From Flavobacterium sp. LHD-80 (GTDB lineage Bacteria > Bacteroidota > Bacteroidia > Flavobacteriales > Flavobacteriaceae), in contig NZ_JAVFVS010000008.1 in NCBI RefSeq assembly GCF_030929605.1, forward strand, positions 186,001 to 250,000: DNA of 64,000 nucleotides, given 5' to 3'. A program made the translations under genes and the position numbers. Positions 1 to 7,623 of the stretch are shown here, one piece after another; position 1 is the stretch's first letter; each line of letters starts with the position of its first letter. Under the pieces are notes generated by a model. It saw only the letters and a program-made list of their open reading frames with translations, did no database searches and was not told the origin of the DNA.

Positions 1-1
1 A

Positions 2-1387
2 TATTTATTATTTCTTAAAATGGCTGATGAATATTCCAAACCACCTTATAATAGGAATTTCAATATACCTAAAAATTGTGATTGGAGTTTCTTTTTGAAT
101 CATTCTTTAGAGGGCTTGACTCTAGATTATATAAATGCATTAAACAGCCTGTCTACTTCTGGTAGGATGTTAAGTAAAATTTTTAATGGAGCTCAAAATA
201 AAATTCATGACCCGTATAAGCTAAAAAAATTAATCGAGCTGTTAAATGAAGATAATTGGGTATCTGAATCGGTAGATATAAAAGGAGATATCTATGAAAA
301 TTTACTTCAAAAGAGTGCTGAAAGCAGTGGTGCAGGCCAATATTTCACGCCTCGCTCTATTATTAAAGCGATCGTGGAATGTGTTGAGCCTAAGCCTTTG
401 GAAACAATTTCCGATCCAACATGTGGTACTGGTGGATTTTTCCTTGGGGCAATTGAATATTTAAATACGAACTTCCAAAAGGAATTATTGCTAAAAAATA
501 AAAAAGAGTTTTTGCAATTTAAAACTTTTAATGGTTGGGACATTGTTCCTTCAACGGCAAGATTATGCTTGATGAATTTATTTTTACATGGTATAGGAGA
601 TTTAAAAGAAACTCCTGAAATAGAGGTAGTTGATAGCTTGTTGGAATATCCAAAGCAAAAAGTGAAAATCGTTCTTGCAAATCCTCCTTTTGGGAAAAGC
701 AGTACTTATACTATTACAAATGATGAAAAGTTAGCCAAACAAGAAGCATTCATATTAAGGAGTGACTTTTGGGCTACAACAAGTAATAAACAGCTTTGTT
801 TTGTTCAACATATAATTAGTATGCTAGATGTTGATGGTCGTGCTGCAATTGTATTGCCAGATAATGTGTTGTTTGAAGGAGGTGCGGGTGAAATTATAAG
901 AAAAAAAATATTAGAAGAAACTAATCTACATACTATTTTAAGGCTGCCAACTGGGATATTTTACGCGAATGGCGTAAAGGTAAATGTTCTTTTTTTAGAA
1001 AAGAAGAAAATAACTTCTATGCCCTCTACCAAAGAGGTTTGGTTTTATGATTATCGGACAAATGTTCACCATACATTAAAAAAACATCCACTACAATTTG
1101 AGCATTTGAGTTCATTTATAGGTTGTTACAAAGCTAAAGACAGAAATAGCTCGAATGATACATGGAGTTTAAAAAACTTAACGGGAAGATTTAAAAAGTA
1201 TACTTACGATGAATTGATTGCTAGAGATAAAGTTAATTTTGATATAACTTGGTTAAAAGACGATAGTTATATTGACTTAGAAAGTTTACCTGAGCCAGAA
1301 GTGATAGCTCAAGAAATCATTGATAGCTTAGAAAGTGCATTAAATAGTTTTAGAGAGGTTGTTAAAAGTTTATCAAAAGCAAATTAA
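2..1387 (+). CDS. hsdM: Type I restriction-modification methylase subunit HsdM (5' end outside the window)
   Basis: N6-adenine DNA methyltransferase of a type I restriction system, which methylates adenine using S-adenosylmethionine. The SAM-binding motif DPTCGTGGFF lies about 132 residues after the first visible ATG (base 20), and the catalytic motif NPPFG at about residue 221. The frame stays open to the left edge: bases 2-19 read YLLFLK and join MADEYSKPP. LFLKMADE is a familiar HsdM N-terminal pattern, so the true start lies before the window and the ATG at 20 is probably internal. The N-terminal helical domain, the catalytic domain and a short helical tail are visible. No hsdS follows; a cyclase-like gene starts 1 nt after the stop. 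The specificity and restriction subunits must be upstream or absent. Confidence 0.9.
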   Translation, partial: YLLFLKMADEYSKPPYNRNFNIPKNCDWSFFLNHSLEGLTLDYINALNSLSTSGRMLSKIFNGAQNKIHDPYKLKKLIELLNEDNWVSESVDIKGDIYENLLQKSAESSGAGQYFTPRSIIKAIVECVEPKPLETISDPTCGTGGFFLGAIEYLNTNFQKELLLKNKKEFLQFKTFNGWDIVPSTARLCLMNLFLHGIGDLKETPEIEVVDSLLEYPKQKVKIVLANPPFGKSSTYTITNDEKLAKQEAFILRSDFWATTSNKQLCFVQHIISMLDVDGRAAIVLPDNVLFEGGAGEIIRKKILEETNLHTILRLPTGIFYANGVKVNVLFLEKKKITSMPSTKEVWFYDYRTNVHHTLKKHPLQFEHLSSFIGCYKAKDRNSSNDTWSLKNLTGRFKKYTYDELIARDKVNFDITWLKDDSYIDLESLPEPEVIAQEIIDSLESALNSFREVVKSLSKAN

Positions 1388-1388
1388 A

Positions 1389-2225
1389 ATGACAACAACT
1401 AAAATAATTTCATTTGTAGATATACTTGGTTTCTCTAAAATGATTGAAGATTATGATAATGGTAATGATCAGATATTAGAAAGCTTAATTCATGCAATGA
1501 ATAATGCAGGGGGCTTTATTAAAGCTCTGCCAAAAGAGAACAATGGATTTCTATTCGATTTTAGAGAATGTATAGAAGCCAAATTGTTTTCTGATTGTTT
1601 ATGCGTATCTGTGCCATTAGAATATGGTAATGAGCGTAATACTTACAATATTTATGATCAGTTTTGGTTCTTTTATCAATATTTGAGTGGTTATCAAATA
1701 TTGCTTTTGCAAAAGGGTATTTTTACTCGTGGAGCAATAACAATAGGATCATATTATTCAGATGAAAATATAATTTTTTCTGGCGGACTTGTTGAAGCAT
1801 ATAATTTGGAGTCAAAAGTGGCAAATTATCCAAGGGTAATAATAAGCAAAAAACTTTTAGATGTTTTTAAAAGCTCTGAATTACATAATAATTGGAATTA
1901 CAGTCAAATCTTAAATATTGATAATACAAATGAAGTTTATATAAATCCTTTTAATTACAGAATATCTACTTCCCAATTAGCAGATCAAATTTTGCACGAA
2001 ATGATGTCAAAAGGAGGTATAGAGGGGGTTTTTAGTAATTCATTTCAGGCAGAAGATTTAAAGGATAAAAATATAATTTTACAGGAGGTTTTAGCAATTT
2101 GTCAAAAAGAAATGAGTACTGGTATCAGTGACAAAGTAAAAGATAAATATAGTTGGATGATTGACTTTATAAATTATGAATTAAGTACAGACAATTCAAG
2201 AGAATTTAGTCAATTTAAAATATAA
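1389..2225 (+). CDS. Nucleotidyl-cyclase-like protein of unknown function
   Basis: 278-residue protein starting 1 nt after the hsdM stop; an upstream in-frame ATG at 1359 would overlap hsdM, so 1389 is preferred. The pattern resembles the class III nucleotidyl cyclase fold. A first strand with Asp sits in FVDILGF (D11), a second acidic position in KLFSDC (D69), and the turn RGAITIG (residues 114-120) precedes SGGLVEAYNLES, like the G...A..LE segment of cyclases. I infer a cyclase-like core; activity, nucleotide choice and product are unknown. Proteins with the F-D-I-L-G-F signature are common in accessory loci. Position and spacing indicate cotranscription with hsdM and the P-loop gene that follows. 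No membrane segment or signal peptide is visible. Confidence 0.6.
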   Translation: MTTTKIISFVDILGFSKMIEDYDNGNDQILESLIHAMNNAGGFIKALPKENNGFLFDFRECIEAKLFSDCLCVSVPLEYGNERNTYNIYDQFWFFYQYLSGYQILLLQKGIFTRGAITIGSYYSDENIIFSGGLVEAYNLESKVANYPRVIISKKLLDVFKSSELHNNWNYSQILNIDNTNEVYINPFNYRISTSQLADQILHEMMSKGGIEGVFSNSFQAEDLKDKNIILQEVLAICQKEMSTGISDKVKDKYSWMIDFINYELSTDNSREFSQFKI

Positions 2226-2229
2226 TTAA

Positions 2230-2688
2230 ATGAAACAAAAAACTATTATCCAATTATGGGGTAAACATGGTTGTGGCAAAACAGGAACAATAAAGATTTT
2301 AAGAGAAGAATTAATAGTTCGTTATATTAATCCTTTGCATTCATACATAATTCCTTTGCCTTTAGGTGAAATTTCGGACGTCCTTACATGTGGTGGTTAT
2401 AAAATTGGTATTGAGAGTATGGGGGATTATCTTTGGCGTTTTAATTTACATGATAGATTGAATGATTATGTTTTCGCCCACAATTGCGATATCATAATTT
2501 GTGCTAGTAGAGTCTATAATGATGTTTCGGCTCATATTGAGCATTTAGCTAACACTCATGGTTATAGATTGTTGAAAGTTACAAATTATAGAGGAGATGA
2601 TCCTCCATTTGATAGAGATGAATTAAATAAACAATCTGCTATTCATTTGTTGGATTTAATAAATCAAATAATTTTGGGTATCATCTAA
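2230..2688 (+). CDS. Small P-loop NTPase of unknown function
   Basis: 152-residue cytoplasmic protein beginning 4 nt after the cyclase-like gene. A Walker A loop GKHGCGKT is at residues 11-18, directly after the first beta strand, as in compact nucleotide kinases and GTPase-like folds. A strand reading DIIICASR in the second half could carry the Walker B region, though no classic acidic pair is visible. No further domain is recognised. It is probably the last gene of the hsdM cassette, because it is followed by about 330 nt without a gene on this strand and a strong terminator hairpin. Its function could be kinase-like, regulatory or defence-related; the sequence alone does not decide. Confidence 0.55.
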   Translation: MKQKTIIQLWGKHGCGKTGTIKILREELIVRYINPLHSYIIPLPLGEISDVLTCGGYKIGIESMGDYLWRFNLHDRLNDYVFAHNCDIIICASRVYNDVSAHIEHLANTHGYRLLKVTNYRGDDPPFDRDELNKQSAIHLLDLINQIILGII

Positions 2689-2854
2689 ATAGATTTCAAT
2701 GGTCTCTTTTTAAGTGATGCTCAATCCCACATACATTGATAGGAGTCTGCAGTAATGTATTTTTGAATTCTTGTATAATGAAAAGCTCTATAAAACCATA
2801 TATGACTCTTTATTAGTTCTATAATTGAGATACAGGTGGGACCACAAAATATAA

Positions 2855-2887
2855 AAGCTTCATAAATTTTTATGAAGCTTTTTTTTG
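2855..2887 (+). terminator. Intrinsic terminator after the hsdM cassette
   Basis: A perfect hairpin (AAGCTTCATAAA paired with TTTATGAAGCTT) runs straight into a T-run. It closes the accessory transcription unit. The stretch 2689-2854 shows no ORF; the boundary between accessory and core DNA should lie between here and 2955. Confidence 0.8.
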
Positions 2888-2895
2888 TTTTAGAC

Positions 2896-2925
2896 TTGTT
2901 TTTCTGTAAAAATCTTCTACATTTG
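2896..2925 (+). promoter_or_regulatory. Bacteroidota-type promoter for the PID-CTERM gene
   Basis: TTG at 2896-2898, a 19-nt spacer and TACATTTG at 2918-2925 match the TTG-N17-23-TAnnTTTG pattern of the phylum's housekeeping sigma factor. Transcription should start near 2931, giving a leader of about 90 nt before the ATG at 3022. Confidence 0.6.
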
Positions 2926-3021
2926 TCCGGTGAAACTCTTTAACCACAAGGGTTTGTGCGAAATTTCATAAAAGACCCCAAGTCTAATTTAATACCGCTT
3001 GTCTTTGACAAGTTTAAACTT

Positions 3022-3264
3022 ATGAAGATTAAAAAAACTATTTTTTTGACATTTTGTGTTGCGCTAATGTCTGTGTCAAGTATTTTAGCATTTCAGACTA
3101 CGGCTCCAGATCCGCCAACGAAACCAGATAAGCCTCCTGGATCACCAATCGATCAAAATTTATTTATTTTGGCTGGATGTGCAGTATTATTTGGCGTATA
3201 CGCAATTCGCAGATATGATTTTATAAAAAAAGATTCAATTAAATTGAATCTTTTTTTGTTTTAA
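3022..3264 (+). CDS. Small PID-CTERM-type sorting-domain protein
   Basis: 80-residue exported protein. Residues 1-24 form a signal peptide (MKIKKTIFLTFCVALMSVSS). A Pro/Lys/Asp-rich linker follows, then the motif PIDQNLF at about residues 46-52, a hydrophobic helix and a basic stop-transfer end (IRRYDF). That order matches the PID-CTERM protein-sorting tail of Flavobacteriia: exported, possibly processed and anchored in the envelope by a sorting system. The start at 3022 is chosen because the longer reading from 2956 puts non-signal residues ahead of a clear signal peptide. The last 12 codons are read through a perfect terminator hairpin, so the C-terminal tail KKDSIKLNLFLF looks like a recent extension after loss of an earlier stop. 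Confidence 0.65.
   Translation: MKIKKTIFLTFCVALMSVSSILAFQTTAPDPPTKPDKPPGSPIDQNLFILAGCAVLFGVYAIRRYDFIKKDSIKLNLFLF
3229..3257 (+). terminator. Terminator hairpin overlapping the end of the PID-CTERM gene
   Basis: AGATTCAATT and AATTGAATCT form a near-perfect stem preceded by an A-run and followed by a T-run, so it can work in both directions. It lies inside the last codons of the gene and ahead of the ribE stop on the other strand, and probably ends both transcripts. Confidence 0.75.
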
Positions 3265-3276
3265 ATATGTTTTTAT

Positions 3277-3867
3277 CTATTTGTTGATGGCGTACAATCG
3301 TGAGATATATTTGCCAACAACATCAAATTCAAGATTGATTCTTGTCCCCACTTTAAAATTTTTAAAATTGGTGTGTTCAAAAGTATAAGGTATTATCGAA
3401 ACGCTAAATTCGTTTGTTTTTGAATTTACAACAGTTAGACTTACTCCGTTTACAGTTATAGATCCTTTTTCTATTGTGATGTTGCTAAGGTTTTTGTTGT
3501 ATTCAAAAGTGTAATTCCAGCTTCCGTTGGCTTCTTCAATTTTGATGCAAGTCCCAGTTTGGTCTACGTGTCCTTGCACGATATGCCCGTCAAGACGGTC
3601 GCCAAGTTTCATTCCTCGTTCTAAATTTACAATATCGCCTTCTTGCCACTCGCCAATATTTGTTTTTAAGATCGTTTCATCAATTGCTGTTACGGTATAA
3701 AAAGAATCTTGAATAGCGACAACAGTCAGGCAGATTCCGTTATGAGAAACACTCTGGTCAATTTTTAATTCGTTCGTGATCGATGAATCAATCGTGATGT
3801 GAAGGTTGTTTTGGTCTTTCTCTATTTTATGAACCCTTCCTAGGGTTTCTATAATTCCTGTGAACAT
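3277..3867 (-). CDS. ribE: Riboflavin synthase, alpha chain
   Basis: Catalyses the dismutation of two 6,7-dimethyl-8-ribityllumazine molecules to riboflavin, the last step of riboflavin synthesis, as a cytoplasmic trimer. The N-terminus MFTGIIE is the family hallmark. Two homologous lumazine-binding barrels are visible, residues 1 to about 97 and 98 to 196; the second contains the GSITVNGVSLTV motif. The length of 196 fits the usual 200 or so. The gene is divergent from pdxA with 57 nt between the start codons, and convergent with the PID-CTERM gene. No FMN-riboswitch-like region is visible in this short leader. Confidence 0.95.
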   Translation of the reverse strand: MFTGIIETLGRVHKIEKDQNNLHITIDSSITNELKIDQSVSHNGICLTVVAIQDSFYTVTAIDETILKTNIGEWQEGDIVNLERGMKLGDRLDGHIVQGHVDQTGTCIKIEEANGSWNYTFEYNKNLSNITIEKGSITVNGVSLTVVNSKTNEFSVSIIPYTFEHTNFKNFKVGTRINLEFDVVGKYISRLYAINK

Positions 3868-3883
3868 TGTTGTTTTATTTTAC

Positions 3884-3891
3884 TAAATTTG
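3884..3891 (+). promoter_or_regulatory. Possible -7 element for pdxA
   Basis: TAAATTTG matches TAnnTTTG and lies 33 nt before the pdxA ATG. A TTG upstream at 3867-3869 is only 14 nt away, shorter than the usual spacer, so only the -7 half is supported. Confidence 0.35.
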
Positions 3892-3924
3892 CACATCAAA
3901 ATTAGTAATAAATAAGCTGAGCTC

Positions 3925-4974
3925 ATGAATAAAAAAGCAGAAAATATAATTGTTGGAATTTCAGTAGGAGATTTAAACGGTATTGGAAGCGAAGTTATAT
4001 TAAAGACATTCGAGGATTCTCGTATGCTGGAGATGTGTACGCCTGTTATTTTTGCAAATGCTAAAATACTGTCTTTTGTTAAAAAGAGTTTTACATCCTC
4101 AGTTCAGTTTCATGGTGTAGACAAATTAGAGCAGATTTTACCAGGAAAAGTTAATGTTTTCAATCTTTGGAAAGAAGGGGTTGATATTAATTTGGGTAAA
4201 AATGATGAGAAAATTGGAGAATATGCTATTAAATCTTTTGTAGCGGCAACTAAAGCTTTGAAAGAAGGTTTGATTGATGTTTTGGTTACGGCTCCAATTA
4301 ATAAATATAATATTCAGTCAGAGGATTTTAAATTTCCAGGGCATACTGATTATTTAGATAAAGAATTAGAGGGCGATGCATTGATGATGATGGTGCAGGA
4401 TAGCTTAAGGGTTGGCTTGTTGACAGATCATGTGCCTATAAATGAAGTTTCTTCGCATTTAACCGAAGAATTAATTACAAGAAAAATAGAAACAATAAGA
4501 AAATCACTGATTCAGGATTTTAGTATTGTAAAGCCGAAAATTGCTGTATTAGGATTGAATCCGCATGCAGGGGATGGTGGTGTTATTGGAAAAGAGGATG
4601 ATTTAGTTTTGAAACCGGTTTTAAAGAAGATTTTTGACGCAGGCACTATGGTTTTTGGGCCATTTCCTGCGGATGGTTTTTTTGGAAGCGGTCAATATGA
4701 GAAATATGATGCCATTGTTGCAACGTATCACGATCAGGGATTGATTCCTTTCAAAACATTATCTTTTGGCAAGGGTGTAAATTATACTGCGGGTTTAAAT
4801 AGGGTTAGGACTTCGCCGGATCACGGCACTGCATATGACATTGCAGGAAAAGATATGGCAGATTTCAATTCGTTTAAAGAAGCAGTTTATCTTGCAATCG
4901 ATATTTTTCGCTCGCGTAATCAGTATGAGGAGATTAGCCAAAAACCTCTAAAAATAAAAGAAAAACAGTTATAA
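3925..4974 (+). CDS. pdxA: 4-hydroxythreonine-4-phosphate dehydrogenase
   Basis: NAD-dependent oxidation and decarboxylation of 4-phosphohydroxy-L-threonine in the DXP-independent branch of pyridoxal-phosphate synthesis. Family motifs are clear: ISVGDLNGIGSEV at the N-terminus, APINKYN, FPGHTDYL with the metal-binding His, LNPHAGDGG, TYHDQGLIPFK and RTSPDHGTAYDIAGK near the C-terminus. The 349 residues agree with the usual 330-350. It is divergent from ribE, so two vitamin-cofactor genes share one intergenic region. The ATG at 3925 follows a plausible leader, and nothing looks truncated. Confidence 0.96.
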   Translation: MNKKAENIIVGISVGDLNGIGSEVILKTFEDSRMLEMCTPVIFANAKILSFVKKSFTSSVQFHGVDKLEQILPGKVNVFNLWKEGVDINLGKNDEKIGEYAIKSFVAATKALKEGLIDVLVTAPINKYNIQSEDFKFPGHTDYLDKELEGDALMMMVQDSLRVGLLTDHVPINEVSSHLTEELITRKIETIRKSLIQDFSIVKPKIAVLGLNPHAGDGGVIGKEDDLVLKPVLKKIFDAGTMVFGPFPADGFFGSGQYEKYDAIVATYHDQGLIPFKTLSFGKGVNYTAGLNRVRTSPDHGTAYDIAGKDMADFNSFKEAVYLAIDIFRSRNQYEEISQKPLKIKEKQL

Positions 4975-5017
4975 ACAAAAAAAGGTGAATAAGATTATTA
5001 GATTTGTAATAATTTTA

Positions 5018-5025
5018 TATCTTTG
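5018..5025 (+). promoter_or_regulatory. -7 element for the DUF177-rpmF operon
   Basis: TATCTTTG fits TAnnTTTG. A start near 5032 would leave a leader of about 50 nt before the ATG at 5080. This also argues against the longer reading that begins at 5023. The nearest TTG (5004-5006) is only 11 nt away, so the -33 half is not convincing. Confidence 0.45.
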
Positions 5026-5079
5026 CACCCCAATTCAGATATCTGTTTACAGATGCGAATTGTTCAAATTGATGTTGAA

Positions 5080-5631
5080 ATGAGCAAAACAAAAGAATTT
5101 TTAATTCCTTTCGTAGGATTAAAACTAGGAAAACACCATTTTGAGTATCAGGTAAATAATAAGTTCTTTGAGGACTTTGAGTATAACGAATTTCAAAGTT
5201 CGGATATCAAAGTCAGTTTGGTTTTAGATAAAAAAAGCACCATGCTTGAGTTGGATTTTAAACACAAAGGGACTGTAAACGTGCCTTGTGACTTGACAGG
5301 CGAAGAATTTGATCTTCCTATAAAAGGGAAAATGAAATTAATTGTTCGTTTTGGAGAGGAGTTTAATGACGAGAATGAAGAGTTGCTTATTTTACCGCAC
5401 GGAGAGTTTGAAATAAATGTCGCACAATATATTTATGAAATGATTGCTCTTTCAGTGCCTCTAAAACGAGTTCATCCAGGAGTAAAAGATGGTAGCTTAG
5501 AAAGCGAAGCGTTAAAAAAACTAAATGAACTGAAAGTAAAAACAGTCAAAGACAAAAAAGAAGAGAGTAAACAAGAAGAAGATATTGACCCGCGTTGGGA
5601 AAAATTAAAGAAACTATTAACGGATAAATAA
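5080..5631 (+). CDS. DUF177 (YceD-family) protein
   Basis: 183-residue cytoplasmic protein of the DUF177/YceD family, which in most bacteria sits directly ahead of rpmF and has been linked to 23S rRNA accumulation and ribosome assembly. The conserved segment with VPCDLTGEEFDLPI around residues 70-85 and the C-terminal SVPLKRVHP are visible. The family's paired Cys positions are reduced to one here. The last 40 residues are Lys/Glu-rich and end in DPRWEKLKKLL, the usual family ending. The start at MSKTKEF (5080) is chosen because it begins the conserved fold; an ATG at 5053 would add nine residues. Its stop lies 9 nt before rpmF, so the two are cotranscribed. Confidence 0.85.
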   Translation: MSKTKEFLIPFVGLKLGKHHFEYQVNNKFFEDFEYNEFQSSDIKVSLVLDKKSTMLELDFKHKGTVNVPCDLTGEEFDLPIKGKMKLIVRFGEEFNDENEELLILPHGEFEINVAQYIYEMIALSVPLKRVHPGVKDGSLESEALKKLNELKVKTVKDKKEESKQEEDIDPRWEKLKKLLTDK

Positions 5632-5640
5632 TATAGTAAA

Positions 5641-5835
5641 ATGGCACATCCTAAGAGAAAAACCTCGAAAACAAGAAGAGATAAGAGAAGAACACATTAT
5701 AAAGCTACTGTAGCTCAAATCGCTACATGTCCTATTACAGGTGAAGCGCATTTATACCACAGAGCTTACTGGCATGAAGGTAAAATGTATTACAGAGGAC
5801 AAGTTGTTATCGATAAATCTGAAGCGGTTGCTTAA
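5641..5835 (+). CDS. rpmF: 50S ribosomal protein L32
   Basis: 64-residue basic protein of the large ribosomal subunit. The [17 protein letters not shown] start is typical of L32, and the rest ([14 protein letters not shown]) keeps only one Cys of the zinc-binding four, as in many Bacteroidota L32 proteins that are non-zinc forms. It is translated from the same transcript as the DUF177 gene, the classical yceD-rpmF pairing. A strong terminator follows within 25 nt. In many bacteria this operon continues into fatty-acid genes, and here too fabH lies next, but behind its own regulatory region. Confidence 0.97.
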
Positions 5836-5858
5836 TACGTTTTTGTAAAAAATACTAG

Positions 5859-5886
5859 AACTCTCACATAGTGAGAGTTTTTTTTG
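5859..5886 (+). terminator. Terminator after rpmF
   Basis: ACTCTCAC and GTGAGAGT form a perfect stem around ATA, followed by a run of T residues. It separates rpmF from the fabH operon. Confidence 0.85.
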
Positions 5887-5968
5887 TTGGTTATAATTTT
5901 CTTTTTTTAGGAAATTATATACAAAATAATTTCGTTTTTTTTTGTAATTTTCAAGTCTTTTAAAAATT

Positions 5969-5991
5969 TTTCAAATACACTGTATTTGAAA
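5969..5991. promoter_or_regulatory. Palindrome ahead of fabH, possible operator
   Basis: TTTCAAATAC and GTATTTGAAA form a perfect 10-bp inverted repeat with a 3-nt centre, ending 17 nt before the fabH ATG. The short spacer and central position suit a dimeric repressor. No T-run follows, so it is not a terminator. The bound regulator is unknown. Confidence 0.5.
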
Positions 5992-6008
5992 GGAAATAAT
6001 AGAATATA

Positions 6009-7007
6009 ATGAGTACAATCACAGCCGCAATTACCGCTGTTGGAGCTTACGTTCCAGATTTTGTTCTTTCGAACAAAGTACTGGAAACTATGGTAGATAC
6101 CAATGACGAATGGATTACCACTCGTACCGGAATTAAAGAAAGAAGAATTCTTAAAGATGCTGATAAAGGAACATCGTTTCTTGCTATCAAGGCAGCACAG
6201 GATTTAATAGCAAAAGCAAATATCGATCCTTTAGAGATTGATATGGTTATAATGGCAACAGCTACGGCAGATATGCCAGTAGCCTCTACAGGAGTTTATG
6301 TTGCAACAGAAATTGGAGCTACAAATGCATTTGCATACGATTTGCAAGCAGCATGTTCAAGTTTCTTATACGGAATGTCAACAGCTGCAGCTTATGTTCA
6401 GTCAGGGCGTTACAAAAAAGTTTTGTTAATTGGAGCTGATAAAATGTCTTCAATTGTAGATTACACAGACAGATCTACTTGTATTATTTTTGGAGATGGA
6501 GCAGGTGCTGTTTTATTCGAACCAAATTATGAAGGCTTAGGCTTGCAAGATGAATACTTAAGAAGTGATGGTGTAGGACGCGATTTTCTTAAAATTTCTG
6601 CTGGAGGTTCTTTAATCCCAACTACAGAAGAAACCGTTAAAAACAGACAACACAATATTATTCAAGACGGAAAAACTGTATTTAAATATGCAGTTACTAA
6701 TATGGCAGACGCTAGTGAATTGATTGTTAAAAGAAACAATTTGACTAACGAAGATGTAGATTGGTTAGTGCCACATCAAGCAAACAAACGTATTATTGAT
6801 GCTACTGCAAGCAGAATGAACCTTGAAGATTCAAAAGTATTGATGAATATTGAAAAATATGGCAATACAACTTCGGCAACATTACCATTAGTATTAAGTG
6901 ATTTTGAGCACCAATTCAAAAAAGGAGATAATATTATTTTAGCCGCTTTTGGTGGTGGATTCACTTGGGGATCTATTTACCTAAAATGGGCGTACGATAC
7001 AAAATAA
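6009..7007 (+). CDS. fabH: Beta-ketoacyl-ACP synthase III
   Basis: Condenses an acyl-CoA primer with malonyl-ACP, the first committed step of type II fatty-acid synthesis. The catalytic triad is complete: Cys116 in AACSSFLYG, His256 in PHQANKRI and Asn286 in KYGNTTSATLPL. The length of 332 is usual, and the glycine-rich C-terminal AAFGGGFTWGS is typical. It opens an operon with accB and accC (gap 23 nt to accB). In Bacteroidota FabH often accepts branched primers; substrate choice cannot be read here. A perfect palindrome just upstream may be an operator. Confidence 0.96.
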   Translation: MSTITAAITAVGAYVPDFVLSNKVLETMVDTNDEWITTRTGIKERRILKDADKGTSFLAIKAAQDLIAKANIDPLEIDMVIMATATADMPVASTGVYVATEIGATNAFAYDLQAACSSFLYGMSTAAAYVQSGRYKKVLLIGADKMSSIVDYTDRSTCIIFGDGAGAVLFEPNYEGLGLQDEYLRSDGVGRDFLKISAGGSLIPTTEETVKNRQHNIIQDGKTVFKYAVTNMADASELIVKRNNLTNEDVDWLVPHQANKRIIDATASRMNLEDSKVLMNIEKYGNTTSATLPLVLSDFEHQFKKGDNIILAAFGGGFTWGSIYLKWAYDTK

Positions 7008-7030
7008 ATCAAAACTAAAAACGAATCATT

Positions 7031-7519
7031 ATGGATTTAAAAGAAATTCAAAACCTAATCAAATTTGTAGCAAATTCGGGAGTTGCTGAAGTAAAGTTAG
7101 AGATGGACGATGTAAAAATCACTATCAGAACAACTTTGGAAACAAATGTAACTGAGGCTACTTATGTACAGCAATTACCAGCTCAGGCTGCATTGCCACA
7201 GGCTGCTGTTCCTCAAGTAGCTGCGCCAGTTGTTGTAAATGTAAATAGTGAAGCAGCTGCTCCAGCTGAAAATTCTAAATTCATTACTATAAAATCTCCA
7301 ATCATTGGAACATTCTATAGAAAACCATCTCCAGACAAACCAGTTTTCACTGAAGTAGGAAGCACTATCGCAAAAGGAGATGTTCTTTGTGTAATTGAAG
7401 CAATGAAATTGTTCAACGAAATCGAATCAGAAGTTTCAGGTAAAATTGTAAAAATTCTTGTTGACGATATGTCTCCAGTTGAATTTGATCAACCTTTATT
7501 CTTAGTAGATCCATCATAA
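7031..7519 (+). CDS. accB: Biotin carboxyl carrier protein of acetyl-CoA carboxylase
   Basis: Carries biotin between the biotin carboxylase and carboxyltransferase halves of acetyl-CoA carboxylase. The biotin-accepting Lys126 is in EAMKLFNEIES. The order is an N-terminal helical segment (about 1-40), a flexible Ala/Pro/Val linker (about 50-85) and a C-terminal biotinyl domain (about 86-162), which contains the thumb region PIIGTFYRKPSPDKP. The 162 residues are standard for bacterial AccB. It lies between fabH and accC on one transcript. The 104-nt gap to accC holds AT-rich direct repeats (TTAGATTTTAGA) and no gene. Confidence 0.96.
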   Translation: MDLKEIQNLIKFVANSGVAEVKLEMDDVKITIRTTLETNVTEATYVQQLPAQAALPQAAVPQVAAPVVVNVNSEAAAPAENSKFITIKSPIIGTFYRKPSPDKPVFTEVGSTIAKGDVLCVIEAMKLFNEIESEVSGKIVKILVDDMSPVEFDQPLFLVDPS

Positions 7520-7623
7520 ATAAATTTAGATTTTAGATTTTAGATTTTAGAATGGTTCAAATTTTTTTAAATCATCTAAAATTATCTAATTATCAAATTG
7601 TCTAATTATCTAATTAAAATAAG

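Noticed and set aside
1389..2225. Pycsar-type anti-phage cyclase system
   Set aside because: Cyclase-like motifs are present, but no adjacent effector of the known Pycsar type (TIR or membrane effector) was seen, so the label is not justified.
2689..2955. Attachment site of the left-hand cassette
   Set aside because: The motif GGTGGGACCACA was noticed, but no second copy lies in the window, so the border of the accessory DNA cannot be fixed.
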